NCBI RefSeq assembly: GCF_003609635.1
Contig: NZ_MCIA01000034.1
Span: 62,001-126,000 of the forward strand
Reading direction: 5' to 3'
DNA length: 64,000 nt
DNA from: Lacrimispora algidixylanolytica
GTDB lineage: Bacteria > Bacillota > Clostridia > Lachnospirales > Lachnospiraceae
This document shows, in pieces, positions 54,203 through 63,237 of the stretch; position 1 is the stretch's first letter, and every line of letters starts with the position of its first letter. The notes below the pieces were generated by a model. That model was not told where the DNA came from and made no database searches. It saw only the letters and a list, made by a program, of their open reading frames with translations. The translations under genes were made by a program, and so were the position numbers.

Positions 54203-54217
54203 ACCTTTCTCCTCCAT

Positions 54218-54518
54218 GACTCACATATTTCATGTTTATTTGATAATTTTACTTTAACAGAAATCACTTGTTATTTCTTTAAAATTATTGCCTCTACATT
54301 ATCAATTATTGCTATCATTTACTTTTCATATATATTATTTTTTTATGTTTTAGATATCACCAAGGATATTGAAAGAGGTTTTTTATGCTTTTTCACAATA
54401 TATCGATTATTTGCTGTTACAATTTGCCTTTTATTATTGTAATTTTGACATATGCACCTTATAATATTTTTATTACTACAAGCAATTATTTATTGCTGTT
54501 TTTATAAGGAGTTGTAAA
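54218..54518. other. Divergent gap between the importer and its AraC regulator
   Basis: About 300 very AT-rich bases without a gene. It holds the AraC promoter; a weak TAAAAT lies on the minus strand near the lipoprotein gene without a good -35. Confidence 0.5.
54437..54465 (+). promoter_or_regulatory. Promoter of the carbohydrate AraC regulator
   Basis: TTGTAA (54437-54442) and TATAAT (54460-54465) are 17 bases apart, about 53 bases before the ATG. Confidence 0.55.
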
Positions 54519-55379
54519 ATGATAGAGAACCTGAGAGGAATACACGAAACAGTTAATTACAAAGAGTACACTAACATTCGCCTCTATGACAATTCAGAGG
54601 CTGAGAATTACCCTGCCCACTGGCATACTCCCCTGGAGATCATCATGCCCATAAAGAACAATTATTCCGTGGTCTGTGATACCCATACCTTTGAATTAAA
54701 TCCAGGAGAGATTATTTTAATCTGCCCAGGAGTGATTCATTCTTTAAAGGCACCTAAGGCTGGACGAAGAATTATATTTCAGGCAGAACTTCCCATGTTT
54801 AACGAAATAAAGGAATTAGAATCCATTCTCACCCTCCTAAGCCCCACCTTGATTATCACGCCACAGGCATTTCCCACCATCCACGAAAAACTTCACCACT
54901 ATATGTTGGAAATTACAGAAGAATACAAAAAAGACATCCCCTTAACAGAGACAAAGATCTATTCTTCCCTGTTAGATATGTTTACCCTTATCGGACGCAA
55001 TCACACAGAGCAAGTAAGTTTATTGGATTCCGAAAATATCAAACAGAAAAAATACACGGAAAAATTCATCTTCATCTGCAGTTATATCAGCAGCCATTGT
55101 ACCGAAGATTTGTCACTGGAAGAGGTGGCATCCCTGGTGGGATTTAGCAAATATCACTTTGCACGGCTCTTTAAGCAATTTGCTAATATATCTTTTTATA
55201 AGTATGTAAACAAAAAGCGAATAGCCACTGCCGAAACACTACTGATCAATCCTCATATTACCATTACTGAGGTTGCTCTTCGTTCCGGTTTCTCAAGTCC
55301 ATCCGCTTTTATTCGTATGTTTAAAATAGTGAAATCCTGTACCCCAACCGAATTTCGCCGCATGTACAAAGACAGCTAA
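54519..55379 (+). CDS. AraC-family regulator of the oligosaccharide cluster
   Basis: A 286-residue regulator: a cupin sensor domain with HWHTPLEIIMP, and two C-terminal helix-turn-helix units (SLEEVASLVGFSKYHFARLF and EVALRSGFSSPSAFIRMFK). AAGGAG precedes the ATG. It is transcribed away from the importer operon and is its likely activator. Its TAA stop shares bases with the stop of the convergent GH43 gene. Confidence 0.9.
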   Translation: MIENLRGIHETVNYKEYTNIRLYDNSEAENYPAHWHTPLEIIMPIKNNYSVVCDTHTFELNPGEIILICPGVIHSLKAPKAGRRIIFQAELPMFNEIKELESILTLLSPTLIITPQAFPTIHEKLHHYMLEITEEYKKDIPLTETKIYSSLLDMFTLIGRNHTEQVSLLDSENIKQKKYTEKFIFICSYISSHCTEDLSLEEVASLVGFSKYHFARLFKQFANISFYKYVNKKRIATAETLLINPHITITEVALRSGFSSPSAFIRMFKIVKSCTPTEFRRMYKDS

Positions 55380-56902
55380 TCCATAAAGTCAAGATAAAGG
55401 GTACCAAACGCTGCAGATCGGGATGACTCTTTATGAGCAGAGGCTGCATATACACCTATGGTGCATCCGGTAAAGCCACCTGCCAGCTCCGAACAAAGTT
55501 CTTTTAGCTCAATGGAGTCTGCTATCACCCGCTGGTCTGCTTCCACACAGAGCTGTTGGTCTTCCCCTTTTAAGTAAATAGTATGAATCTTGCCTGTCAC
55601 GGCAGTTCTCCCCCACTCACTCACCTCTTCGCCACTCCGCTTTATAATAACCGCCTCATTGACACCAGCGGTATTCTTTACTACAGCTTTTACATAATGG
55701 CTTTCATCGTAAAAATAAACTAGCCCTGCCTCTTCCCCATCCATAAGATCAACCTCTAACTCCACCCAGGCTTCAAAACTTCGAGACAAAAGCCTTGTAC
55801 AGATAAATGAAGGTACGGAATGATCTTCTATGGTGACTGTCTTAAAAGGAAGGAACAACCGCCCCCGCTCAATTCTCTGAGGTAGTGTGGTCGGATTCTC
55901 TCTTAATCCAAGACACCTCATGTCAAGAGGATACGTCCATAGAATATCTCCTTTGCCCACTGGTTTTGTCTTATCCGATCCTGGTAAGAATAACATCTTT
56001 TGCTGTTCCATAATTTTCCCCACCAAAGGATTTACCACAGGCCAGTCTTCTTCCCATTTAACTTCAGCTAAAAAAGTCTCTCTGCCAAGCTCTGCACAAC
56101 CGTTCTTTGGCCTTGTTCCCAACATGACCATAAACCAGTCCCCACATGGACTTTCCACCAGATCACCATGTCCAATGCATTGTATGGGATAAGAGTGCCC
56201 CAGATGACGGTGGGTTAAAACCGGGTTATGTGGACAGGATTCATAAGGACCAGATACAGACAAGCTTCTAGCCACAACAACGCTGTGATCATAAGCCGTC
56301 CCACCCTCAGCTAGCAATAGATAGTAATAATTGTCTTTGTGATAGAGATGGGGGCCTTCCGCCCAGATCGTATGTTTCATGCTTCCATCAAAAATACTGA
56401 CAGGCTCTCCAACCAGTTTTCCTTCTTTCAAGTCAAGCTCCTGAATCCATATCTCGCAGTCACCATAATAAGCCGCATTTTCTTTCGCTCTCTGCCCCAC
56501 GTAATAGCAAGTTCCGTTATCAAAAAATAGACTGGGGTCAATACCTGGCGCATCCTTTAAATAAATTGGATCAGACCACGGTCCTTTTGCATCGTCTGCA
56601 ATCACATAAAAGTTCCCTCCGCCAGACACATTGGTACAGATAACGTAAAACTTCTCATTATAATAACGAATGGTTGGTGCGTACAATCCCTGAGATACCC
56701 TTACACCCTTTAAGCAGAGCTGTTCCTCCCGCTCAAGTACATGACCGATCTGTTGCCAATCTCTTAGATTATTGCTTTTGAAAATCGGAATTCCCGGTGC
56801 ATATGCAAAGGTGGAATGAACCATATAATACTCTTCTTTCACCCTACAAATGGACGGATCCGGGTAAAACCCCTTTTGGATGGGATTTGTAATTGTTATC
56901 AT
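55376..56902 (-). CDS. Glycoside hydrolase family 43 (beta-xylosidase/arabinofuranosidase-like)
   Basis: A 508-residue cytoplasmic glycosidase without signal peptide. The five-bladed propeller holds the catalytic base D15 (FYPDPS), the pKa-modulating D122 (GIDPSLF) and the general acid E182 (WAEGPHLY). The C-terminal about 190 residues form the accessory beta-sandwich domain typical of the XynB-like branch. It removes xylose or arabinose units from imported oligosaccharides. It follows the esterase by 28 bases on the same strand, so both form one unit. Confidence 0.9.
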   Translation of the reverse strand: MITITNPIQKGFYPDPSICRVKEEYYMVHSTFAYAPGIPIFKSNNLRDWQQIGHVLEREEQLCLKGVRVSQGLYAPTIRYYNEKFYVICTNVSGGGNFYVIADDAKGPWSDPIYLKDAPGIDPSLFFDNGTCYYVGQRAKENAAYYGDCEIWIQELDLKEGKLVGEPVSIFDGSMKHTIWAEGPHLYHKDNYYYLLLAEGGTAYDHSVVVARSLSVSGPYESCPHNPVLTHRHLGHSYPIQCIGHGDLVESPCGDWFMVMLGTRPKNGCAELGRETFLAEVKWEEDWPVVNPLVGKIMEQQKMLFLPGSDKTKPVGKGDILWTYPLDMRCLGLRENPTTLPQRIERGRLFLPFKTVTIEDHSVPSFICTRLLSRSFEAWVELEVDLMDGEEAGLVYFYDESHYVKAVVKNTAGVNEAVIIKRSGEEVSEWGRTAVTGKIHTIYLKGEDQQLCVEADQRVIADSIELKELCSELAGGFTGCTIGVYAASAHKESSRSAAFGTLYLDFMD

Positions 56903-56930
56903 ATCAATTACCTTTCTCTCAAATCTGAGC

Positions 56931-58442
56931 TTACATGCACGTTGTTAAAAACGGTTTCACGGGAAGGCCTGCTTCATTAAATAGATTTACTTCACAATAA
57001 CCCTCTTGTGCAAATAAGATTTCTAGGGGCTCCTCAGATAATGATTCAAAGGTAAGGGCAACTTTTGTATCAATTTCACATTCCTTTATTTCTCTAATGC
57101 ATTCTCTCTGTCTCACAATCAGGCTTTTGATTTCACGCCCTTTTAACACAAGATTTTCGCCAGTATTTGAGAAATGGAGAATCAGTTTGTTCTCTAATCT
57201 GTCTACTTTTATAAATTCTGGAGATTCGCAAAGCAAATCCTCCCCATAGATCTTTCCACGCGCCAAAAGTGCCAGTCTTTCCCCAACTTCAATTTTCTCC
57301 TTGGGGTGAATATCCTCGTACATTCCCAGATCCATAATAGAAACCATGTATGCACCTGGCACATTTTTAGATACCATTTCTTGTCGTGCTCTCACCGCTG
57401 GATAGTCATTACCATCAATCCCTAACCATACACCAAATGGTGCAAGTTGAACAAAAAGGAAGGGAAGATCATCTTGCCAAAGCTTTCTCCAGCACTCAAT
57501 CATGCTTTCAAACGTGATATCATAGATATCCGCATGCCCTGCATCGGATTCCCCTTGATACCACAGGACCCCCTTTACCGTAAATGGCGCCAGCTTCTTA
57601 AGCATGGTCTCATAAAGACCTGATGGACGGTAATGATGGTAAGGTCCTAGTGGAACTGCAGGATCACCGGCATTTCTTTCCATCCATTCTTTCTGATCCA
57701 ACTCATTCATACCATACATCATGGCTCTCCAGTCAATCTGATGTTCGTAAGAATCTTCAAATGCCCATGCCACTATGCTCTTTTTCTTTATCTCTTCTTC
57801 TGGAATGGAAGCCATTGCCTGCTGATATTCCTCTTTGAATACATTTAATGGTTCTTCCTCAAAGCAGGACCAATCCATCCATGCACATGCTGGTGTCCCG
57901 CCCCAATTACACCCAATGATGCCCACTGGAACTCCGATCTCTGGCTGTAAGGATCTAGCAAAAGAATATCCTGGCGCAGAAAATGTTTCCCATTGGTAAT
58001 CATGTTCTAAAAACCAGATTCCTGAATCAGTAAAATCCCTGTCCTGACCTTCATAAGCGATTCTTTTGCAATTAAACATATGTATATCATCGTTTCTTTC
58101 CCACTTTTTCACATCATTCCAATGAGCATCATATCTTAAAAAATATTCCATATTGGACTGACCCGCGGCGATATAAATATCTCCAATGCTTATATTTAAA
58201 ATGGTGATTTCAGGAGCTTCTTTTTCGTCCACGTAAATGGTAAGTGTCTCTCCCCTACTTGCACTCTGCTTTGGAATCTCACAATAAAATTTATCCCCAT
58301 TTACCTCTGCTTTTACTTCCTCTTGACATAGACAGATACGTAATCGTTCTGCCCCACTTACAGAGCCCCATACTTTAATCGTTTTATCCCTTTGAAGCAT
58401 CATTCCATCTTGAAAGATTTCAGGTAATTCTATCCGTGCCAT
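56931..58442 (-). CDS. Sialate O-acetylesterase-like carbohydrate esterase
   Basis: A 503-residue SGNH-type esterase with an N-terminal beta domain (about 1-85) and a catalytic domain. The nucleophile is S96 in GQSNMEY, and GVLWYQGESDA matches block III-like segments of the family. No signal peptide, so it works in the cytoplasm, taking acetyl groups off imported oligosaccharides. The name sialate is inherited from the family; with GH43 a xylan or pectin substrate is likelier. The start at 58442 follows AAGGGGG. Confidence 0.87.
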   Translation of the reverse strand: MARIELPEIFQDGMMLQRDKTIKVWGSVSGAERLRICLCQEEVKAEVNGDKFYCEIPKQSASRGETLTIYVDEKEAPEITILNISIGDIYIAAGQSNMEYFLRYDAHWNDVKKWERNDDIHMFNCKRIAYEGQDRDFTDSGIWFLEHDYQWETFSAPGYSFARSLQPEIGVPVGIIGCNWGGTPACAWMDWSCFEEEPLNVFKEEYQQAMASIPEEEIKKKSIVAWAFEDSYEHQIDWRAMMYGMNELDQKEWMERNAGDPAVPLGPYHHYRPSGLYETMLKKLAPFTVKGVLWYQGESDAGHADIYDITFESMIECWRKLWQDDLPFLFVQLAPFGVWLGIDGNDYPAVRARQEMVSKNVPGAYMVSIMDLGMYEDIHPKEKIEVGERLALLARGKIYGEDLLCESPEFIKVDRLENKLILHFSNTGENLVLKGREIKSLIVRQRECIREIKECEIDTKVALTFESLSEEPLEILFAQEGYCEVNLFNEAGLPVKPFLTTCM

Positions 58443-58572
58443 ATATATCCCCCTTGGTAAAGATATCAAACTAATTTCCTTCATTGTAACATAGATATAT
58501 TTTTATCAAAACATAATACTTGCTCAATTTTTATAAATAAGCGCACAGTTTTACACCATTTTAGGCAATTAA

Positions 58573-58607
58573 AAAAGCCGCTACCCAATAATGGGTAACA
58601 GCTTTCT
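58573..58607 (-). terminator. Terminator of the DUF177-rpmF operon
   Basis: On the minus strand a TACCCA/TGGGTA stem extended by AAAGC/GCTTT (some mismatches) is followed by six T. It lies about 60 bases past rpmF. Confidence 0.75.
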
Positions 58608-58665
58608 TTTCATCATTTTTGTTCAGGTTCCGCATATTACGAAAACTGATTAAACAAAACTTGAA

Positions 58666-58848
58666 TTAAGCTTCAACGCTGATGATTTCTTTCTTGTTAT
58701 AAGAGCCACAAGCCTTGCATACTCTGTGAGGCATCATAAGCTCATTGCACTTACTACACTTCACTAAGTTTGGAGCGCTCATCTTCCAGTTTGCTCTACG
58801 TTTGTCTCTTCTAGCTTTAGAAGATTTGTTCTTTGGACAGATAGACAT
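58666..58848 (-). CDS. rpmF: 50S ribosomal protein L32
   Basis: A 60-residue, basic protein of the large subunit. The zinc-binding CSKC and CKAC pairs (the four-cysteine form) and the N-terminal MSICPKNKSSKARRDKRRA are typical. AAGGAGGTG precedes the ATG, inside the end of the DUF177 gene. It suggests a zinc-dependent L32. Confidence 0.97.
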   Translation of the reverse strand: MSICPKNKSSKARRDKRRANWKMSAPNLVKCSKCNELMMPHRVCKACGSYNKKEIISVEA

Positions 58849-58850
58849 GG

Positions 58851-59378
58851 TTACACCTCCTTAAACTGTTTAAAAATATCCTGGATGACTGCCATTCTAG
58901 GGTCTGTAGGCCTAACATCGCAGTCACAATTCTCATGATTGAGATTTGTTCCACATCTATTACAAATCCCCTTGCAGTTTTCACTGCAGAGAACTTTCAT
59001 AGGCAGGTTCAGTATGAGTTCATCACAAACCAACTGGTCTACATCCAGATTATAACCACTAACATATGGTTGTTCATCAAGAACATCTACACGCTCCTCC
59101 TCTGATTCACTTAAGTCAATCGTACGGATAATATCAAAAGCCAAATCAATAGGCACAGGATCTAAGCAGCGATCACATGGAATGATAAGGGTAAGCTCTG
59201 CTTTCCCTTCGACTTCCAGTTTTTTGCCGCCCAAGTTTATGATTCGCAGTATAACTGGTTTCTCAGCTACTACTTCACCATGACCGCTTGGCCAATGATA
59301 GACTTTCATCTCGATATCTGGCGTATAAGTTTTCTCTTTCCCATCAAGGGTAAACAACTCTGTTAAATTAATAAGCAT
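58851..59378 (-). CDS. DUF177 (YceD-like) protein
   Basis: A 175-residue YceD/DUF177 family protein, recognised by its place before rpmF and by the cysteine pairs CDRC and CNRC with GTNLNHENCDC. Family members affect 23S rRNA processing or ribosome assembly in some bacteria and plants. AGGAG precedes the ATG. Expressed from a consensus promoter overlapped by a palindrome. Confidence 0.9.
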   Translation of the reverse strand: MLINLTELFTLDGKEKTYTPDIEMKVYHWPSGHGEVVAEKPVILRIINLGGKKLEVEGKAELTLIIPCDRCLDPVPIDLAFDIIRTIDLSESEEERVDVLDEQPYVSGYNLDVDQLVCDELILNLPMKVLCSENCKGICNRCGTNLNHENCDCDVRPTDPRMAVIQDIFKQFKEV

Positions 59379-59393
59379 ATTAGTCTCCTAATA

Positions 59394-59434
59394 CGCACCT
59401 ATGTAATTATACATAGGCGCGCACTATTTGTCAA
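59394..59434 (-). promoter_or_regulatory. Consensus promoter of DUF177-rpmF with palindrome over the -10
   Basis: TTGACA (59434-59429), 17-base spacer, TATAAT (59411-59406) on the minus strand. CCTATGTA (59398-59405) and TACATAGG (59410-59417) form a palindrome that covers the -10 and the start, a typical repressor site or an early RNA hairpin. Confidence 0.85.
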
Positions 59435-59489
59435 CAAAATATTTCCATATATGATGCTACATCACTAGGATGCACCACTCAATCCTGGT

Positions 59490-60683
59490 TTATACGAGAG
59501 CCTTTGTTTCTCTTGCAATTGCAAGCTCTTCGTTGGTAGGAATTACACATACCTTAACCTTAGATTCTGGTTTGGAAATCATGTTGTCAAATCCTCTCTT
59601 GCTATTAGCTTCTTCATCAATAGCAACGCCAAGATATCCAAGATAAGAGCAAATTTCAGATCTGATTGGTTTATCGTTCTCGCCTACGCCTGCTGTAAAT
59701 ACGATTGCGTCAACGCCGTTCATAGCTGCTGTGTAAGAACCAATGTATTTCGCTACACGGTAAATATATGCTTTGATAGCAGTGTCTGCAAGATGATTTC
59801 CTTCAGCCTGAGCCTTCTGAACATCACGGAAATCGCTAGAGATACCGCCGGACATACCAAGGATACCGGATTTCTTGTTTAAGATATCAATAACTTCAGT
59901 AACTGTCTTTCCTTCTTTGTCACAGATGAACTGTACAACAGCAGGATCGATATCACCACTTCTGGTACCCATAATGAGTCCTTCTAATGGAGTTAAACCC
60001 ATGCTTGTATCAACGCACTTGCCACCGATGGAAGCAGAGATGCTGGCACCGTTTCCTAAATGACAAACGATAACTTTACCATTCTTCTCGTCAAGGCCAC
60101 AGAACTTTAAAGTTTCTTTGGATACATAGCTATGGCTTGTACCATGGAAGCCATAACGACGAATGCTGTATTTCTCAAAATACTCTGTTGGAATTGCATA
60201 TAAAGCAGCTTTCTCTGGCATACCCATACCGAATGCTGTATCAAATACAGCTACGTTAGGAACACCTGGCATAGCAGCTTCACAAGCTTCAATACCCATT
60301 AAGTTTGCAGGGTTATGAAGAGGGCCTAAATCGAAGCAGTCACGTACTACTTTCTTTACGTCTTCTGTTACTATAATAGAATCACTGTAGATTGTTCCTG
60401 CATGGAGAACTCTGTGACCTACTGCGGAAATCTCACTTGTATCTTTAATTACACCAAATTCAGGATCAACCAATACATTCATAACGTGTTCAATAGCGAT
60501 GGTATGGTTTGACATATCTTCTTCAATTGTCTTCTCGCCTTTTCCTTCTGCCTTATGAACTAACTTAGAACCAGGGATACCAATTCTTTCACATAAACCT
60601 TTTGCTAATACTCCCTCATTCGTCATATCGATTAGCTGATACTTCAGGGAAGAACTTCCACAGTTGATTACTAAAATTTTCAT
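59490..60683 (-). CDS. ackA: Acetate kinase
   Basis: A 397-residue ASKHA-fold kinase that makes ATP and acetate from acetyl phosphate. NCGSSSLKYQL near the N-terminus, RYGFHGTSHSYV and the GLTPLEGLIMGTRSGDID segment are diagnostic. AAGGAG precedes the ATG. It follows pduL by 24 bases, giving a complete acetyl-CoA to acetate route. Confidence 0.97.
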   Translation of the reverse strand: MKILVINCGSSSLKYQLIDMTNEGVLAKGLCERIGIPGSKLVHKAEGKGEKTIEEDMSNHTIAIEHVMNVLVDPEFGVIKDTSEISAVGHRVLHAGTIYSDSIIVTEDVKKVVRDCFDLGPLHNPANLMGIEACEAAMPGVPNVAVFDTAFGMGMPEKAALYAIPTEYFEKYSIRRYGFHGTSHSYVSKETLKFCGLDEKNGKVIVCHLGNGASISASIGGKCVDTSMGLTPLEGLIMGTRSGDIDPAVVQFICDKEGKTVTEVIDILNKKSGILGMSGGISSDFRDVQKAQAEGNHLADTAIKAYIYRVAKYIGSYTAAMNGVDAIVFTAGVGENDKPIRSEICSYLGYLGVAIDEEANSKRGFDNMISKPESKVKVCVIPTNEELAIARETKALV

Positions 60684-60707
60684 AAAAATATAATTCTCCT
60701 TCGATTT

Positions 60708-61274
60708 TTAAACGATTTCGCCGTGCTGTTCTCTACCGCAGCCTGCTGCGTTAGATTCATCGGTGTCAATATGCATTGCTAGGGCGTAGGTTTCGCTTAC
60801 ACGAACAACCACATCTCCAAAAACAAGGCTTCTGCCATCAGTGTCAATTTTTACAGATACGATCTCGCCGTTCTTTACGCCGAGCTGTTCTGCATCTGCA
60901 GGTGTTGCGTGGATATGACGTTTTGCAGCGATAACACCTTCTGCAATATCAATCTCACCTACTGGTCCAACGATCTTGCAAGCACCGCTTCCAGCAATAT
61001 CACCGGATTCTTTTACTGGAGCTGCAATTCCAATGGAACGAGCATCTGTCAGGGAAAGTTCTACCTGAGTTGCTTTTCTTACTGGTCCTAAGATAGAAAC
61101 TCCTTTGAACTCACTCTTAGAGCCAACGATTGTTACTCTTTCTTCACAGGCAAACTGCCCTGGCTGGGATAATTCTTTCTTTTTAGTGAGTTCATATCCC
61201 TTACCAAATAAAATCTCAAGATGCTCTTGAGATAAATGTACATGACGAGCTGATGTTTCGACAATAAACTTCAT
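60708..61274 (-). CDS. pduL: PduL-type phosphate acyltransferase
   Basis: A 188-residue PduL phosphotransacylase, unrelated to Pta. Zinc-binding HVHLS at 11-15 and RHIHATPADAEQLG later are the expected motifs. No encapsulation peptide is obvious, so it probably works in the cytosol, converting acetyl-CoA (or propionyl-CoA) to the acyl phosphate used by AckA. The ATG at 61274 is chosen after AGGAG; the frame opens at 61304. Confidence 0.92.
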   Translation of the reverse strand: MKFIVETSARHVHLSQEHLEILFGKGYELTKKKELSQPGQFACEERVTIVGSKSEFKGVSILGPVRKATQVELSLTDARSIGIAAPVKESGDIAGSGACKIVGPVGEIDIAEGVIAAKRHIHATPADAEQLGVKNGEIVSVKIDTDGRSLVFGDVVVRVSETYALAMHIDTDESNAAGCGREQHGEIV

Positions 61275-61327
61275 GTTTCGATATTCTCCTGTTCTCTTCC
61301 TCAAAGTTTTAAATTAACTCTCACTCT

Positions 61328-61356
61328 ATTCTATGAGCATTCCTGAAAATTTTCAA
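61328..61356 (-). promoter_or_regulatory. Promoter of pduL-ackA
   Basis: TTGAAA (61356-61351), 17-base spacer and TAGAAT (61333-61328) on the minus strand, about 55 bases before pduL. Confidence 0.65.
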
Positions 61357-61383
61357 GTAGAGAGTTGAAATAATTTGCATTTT

Positions 61384-61413
61384 TTGCAAAACAATAGCAT
61401 AATAAGGTATAAA
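61384..61413 (+). promoter_or_regulatory. Possible promoter of tmcAL
   Basis: TTGCAA (61384-61389), 18-base spacer and TATAAA (61408-61413), followed by the tmcAL ATG about 24 bases later. Very AT-rich. Confidence 0.45.
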
Positions 61414-61436
61414 ATATAGAAAAAAGGACTATTTAC

Positions 61437-62699
61437 ATGGAAAATCATACCAGTTTCAACGTCGTTGGTATCATTGCAGAGTATAATCCCTTTCACAGCG
61501 GACATGCATATCATATCAAAAAAGCCAAAGAATTATCACAGGCAGACTACTGTATCGTCGTAATGAGCGGAGATTTTGTTCAAAGAGGTGCCCCCGCAGT
61601 ATTCGACAAATACACCAGAACTGCCATGGCACTTTCCTGCGGTGCTGATCTTGTAATTGAGATTCCGTCCCTCTTTGCAACCAGCAGTGCGGAAGATTTT
61701 GCTGCCTGCAGCATTGCTTTACTTGACCGTCTTGGAGTCGTTCAATCAGTCTGCTTTGGAAGCGAATGTGGAGATGTCAAAAAACTTTCTGCCATTGCCT
61801 CTGTATTAGCGGAAGAAACGGAGGAGTATAAAGAAGCACTCCGCACGGAATTAAAAAAGGGCGCAAGCTTTCCTCAGGCGAGAACTCAGGCTTTGATTTC
61901 CTGTGGGAGTCTAGAAGACGAGGAAACCTCCATACTATTGTCTCCCAACAATATATTGGGCATTGAATATTGCAAAGCCATACACAGGCAAAATAGCAGC
62001 CTTTCTCCTCTGACGATTCAACGAGCAGGAAGTGGCTATCATGATCCCATTGTAAATCCGGATCAATTTGGCTCCGCCACTGGAATCCGTAAATTACTAA
62101 AGGAAAAGGAAGATAATCAAACCAATAGCGATTCAATGTTTTTACAAATTCCAGATTCTGCTAGACAGATTGCAGAAAATAGTTTTCCCTTGTTTCCCGA
62201 TGATTTCAGCTCGCTGTTAAATGCTGCTCTCCTTCGATTGTCCATGGAAAATCTCCCCTTTGAACCTTATGCCGATGTCTCTGTGGAGTTAGCTGCAAGG
62301 ATAAAAAAACAACTGCCAGATTTTCTCCCATTTGAGGAAAAAATAAGCAGTTTAAAGACCAGACAATATACCTATACACGAATTAGCAGAGCCCTGCTCC
62401 ACATTATCTTAGGGATCACCTCTGAGCAGATATCATTAGGGAAAGAAGCTGGATATGCCCCTTATGCAAGAGTTTTAGGGTTTAAAAAAGCCTCTAAAGA
62501 TCTGATGGGACAAATAAAAACGAGAGGGAGCATCCCTCTCATCGCCAAGACAGCTGGTGCAGAATCAAATCTATCCGAATTGGCTGGCTCTATGCTCCGG
62601 AGGGATTTTTACTGTTCCCATATCTATCAAACTGTCCTTCAGAATAAATATCATATTAATAATAAGAATGAATTCACCCGCTCCGTCATCATCTTATGA
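61437..62699 (+). CDS. tmcAL: tRNA(Met) cytidine acetate ligase TmcAL
   Basis: A 420-residue nucleotidyltransferase-fold protein (formerly YlbM/UPF0348). The HxGH-like NPFHSGHAYH with H20 and H23, MSGDFVQRGAPAVFDKYTR, SPNNILGIEY and the RAGSGYHD segment are family hallmarks. It activates acetate with ATP to acetylate the wobble C34 of elongator tRNA-Met. Location next to pduL-ackA is apt since acetate is its substrate, but transcription is divergent. Its stop overlaps the convergent NUDIX gene. Confidence 0.93.
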   Translation: MENHTSFNVVGIIAEYNPFHSGHAYHIKKAKELSQADYCIVVMSGDFVQRGAPAVFDKYTRTAMALSCGADLVIEIPSLFATSSAEDFAACSIALLDRLGVVQSVCFGSECGDVKKLSAIASVLAEETEEYKEALRTELKKGASFPQARTQALISCGSLEDEETSILLSPNNILGIEYCKAIHRQNSSLSPLTIQRAGSGYHDPIVNPDQFGSATGIRKLLKEKEDNQTNSDSMFLQIPDSARQIAENSFPLFPDDFSSLLNAALLRLSMENLPFEPYADVSVELAARIKKQLPDFLPFEEKISSLKTRQYTYTRISRALLHIILGITSEQISLGKEAGYAPYARVLGFKKASKDLMGQIKTRGSIPLIAKTAGAESNLSELAGSMLRRDFYCSHIYQTVLQNKYHINNKNEFTRSVIIL

Positions 62700-62707
62700 T
62701 GGCGGAG
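62681..62707. terminator. Hairpin spanning the overlapping tmcAL and NUDIX stops
   Basis: Twelve-base arms with one mismatch (62681-62692 and 62696-62707) and a 3-base loop, inside both reading frames. TTATAAAT follows on the plus strand; no T-tract on the minus strand. Likely the tmcAL terminator. Confidence 0.55.
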
Positions 62708-63200
62708 TTATAAATGCACAAATGGAGTCTTTATATAGAAGAAAGCGTGTTTTTGGAACAACAATCCCCTGATCCCACATGGCAAGAAGCTCATGAAACG
62801 TAACAAACTTAGCATCTACCACTTCTTCTGGCTGTAGGGTCAAATCCTCCACGGAAACCTCCTGGCGGGTAATGTATGTATCCACAAACCGGTCTTTACA
62901 CTGGATGGTATGAATCAGATTAAGATCTTCCTCCCTGACATGAATACCAGTCTCTTCGGCTAATTCTCGTACCGCACCTTGAAGGCTTGTTTCTCCTTCC
63001 AGTACGGATCCTCCACTGCATTCCCACATCAAGCCATAGGCTTTCTTTGGATGTCTTCTGGTAATTAAAACATTTCCTAATCCATCTACAACCCAAATAT
63101 CAGAAATAAGGTGATACTCTCCCTCTTCCATGGGGACTCCTCTAACGTGAGTCTTACCAGTTTTTCTTCTGCCTTCATCATAAACGTCCCAAAGCTCCAT
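62694..63200 (-). CDS. NUDIX hydrolase
   Basis: A 168-residue hydrolase with a full Nudix box, from GSVLEGE to REL-AEETG (G-x5-E-x7-RE-U-x-EE-x-G-U). It cleaves a nucleoside diphosphate linked to some group; the N-terminal part with HLISDIWVVDGLGNVLITRR resembles the IPP-isomerase-like/YfcD branch. AGGAGG precedes the ATG. It overlaps tmcAL by 6 bases tail to tail. Confidence 0.9.
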   Translation of the reverse strand: MELWDVYDEGRRKTGKTHVRGVPMEEGEYHLISDIWVVDGLGNVLITRRHPKKAYGLMWECSGGSVLEGETSLQGAVRELAEETGIHVREEDLNLIHTIQCKDRFVDTYITRQEVSVEDLTLQPEEVVDAKFVTFHELLAMWDQGIVVPKTRFLLYKDSICAFITPPS

Positions 63201-63237
63201 CAGCCATTCCTCCTGCCATAAGCATCAATCCATATGG

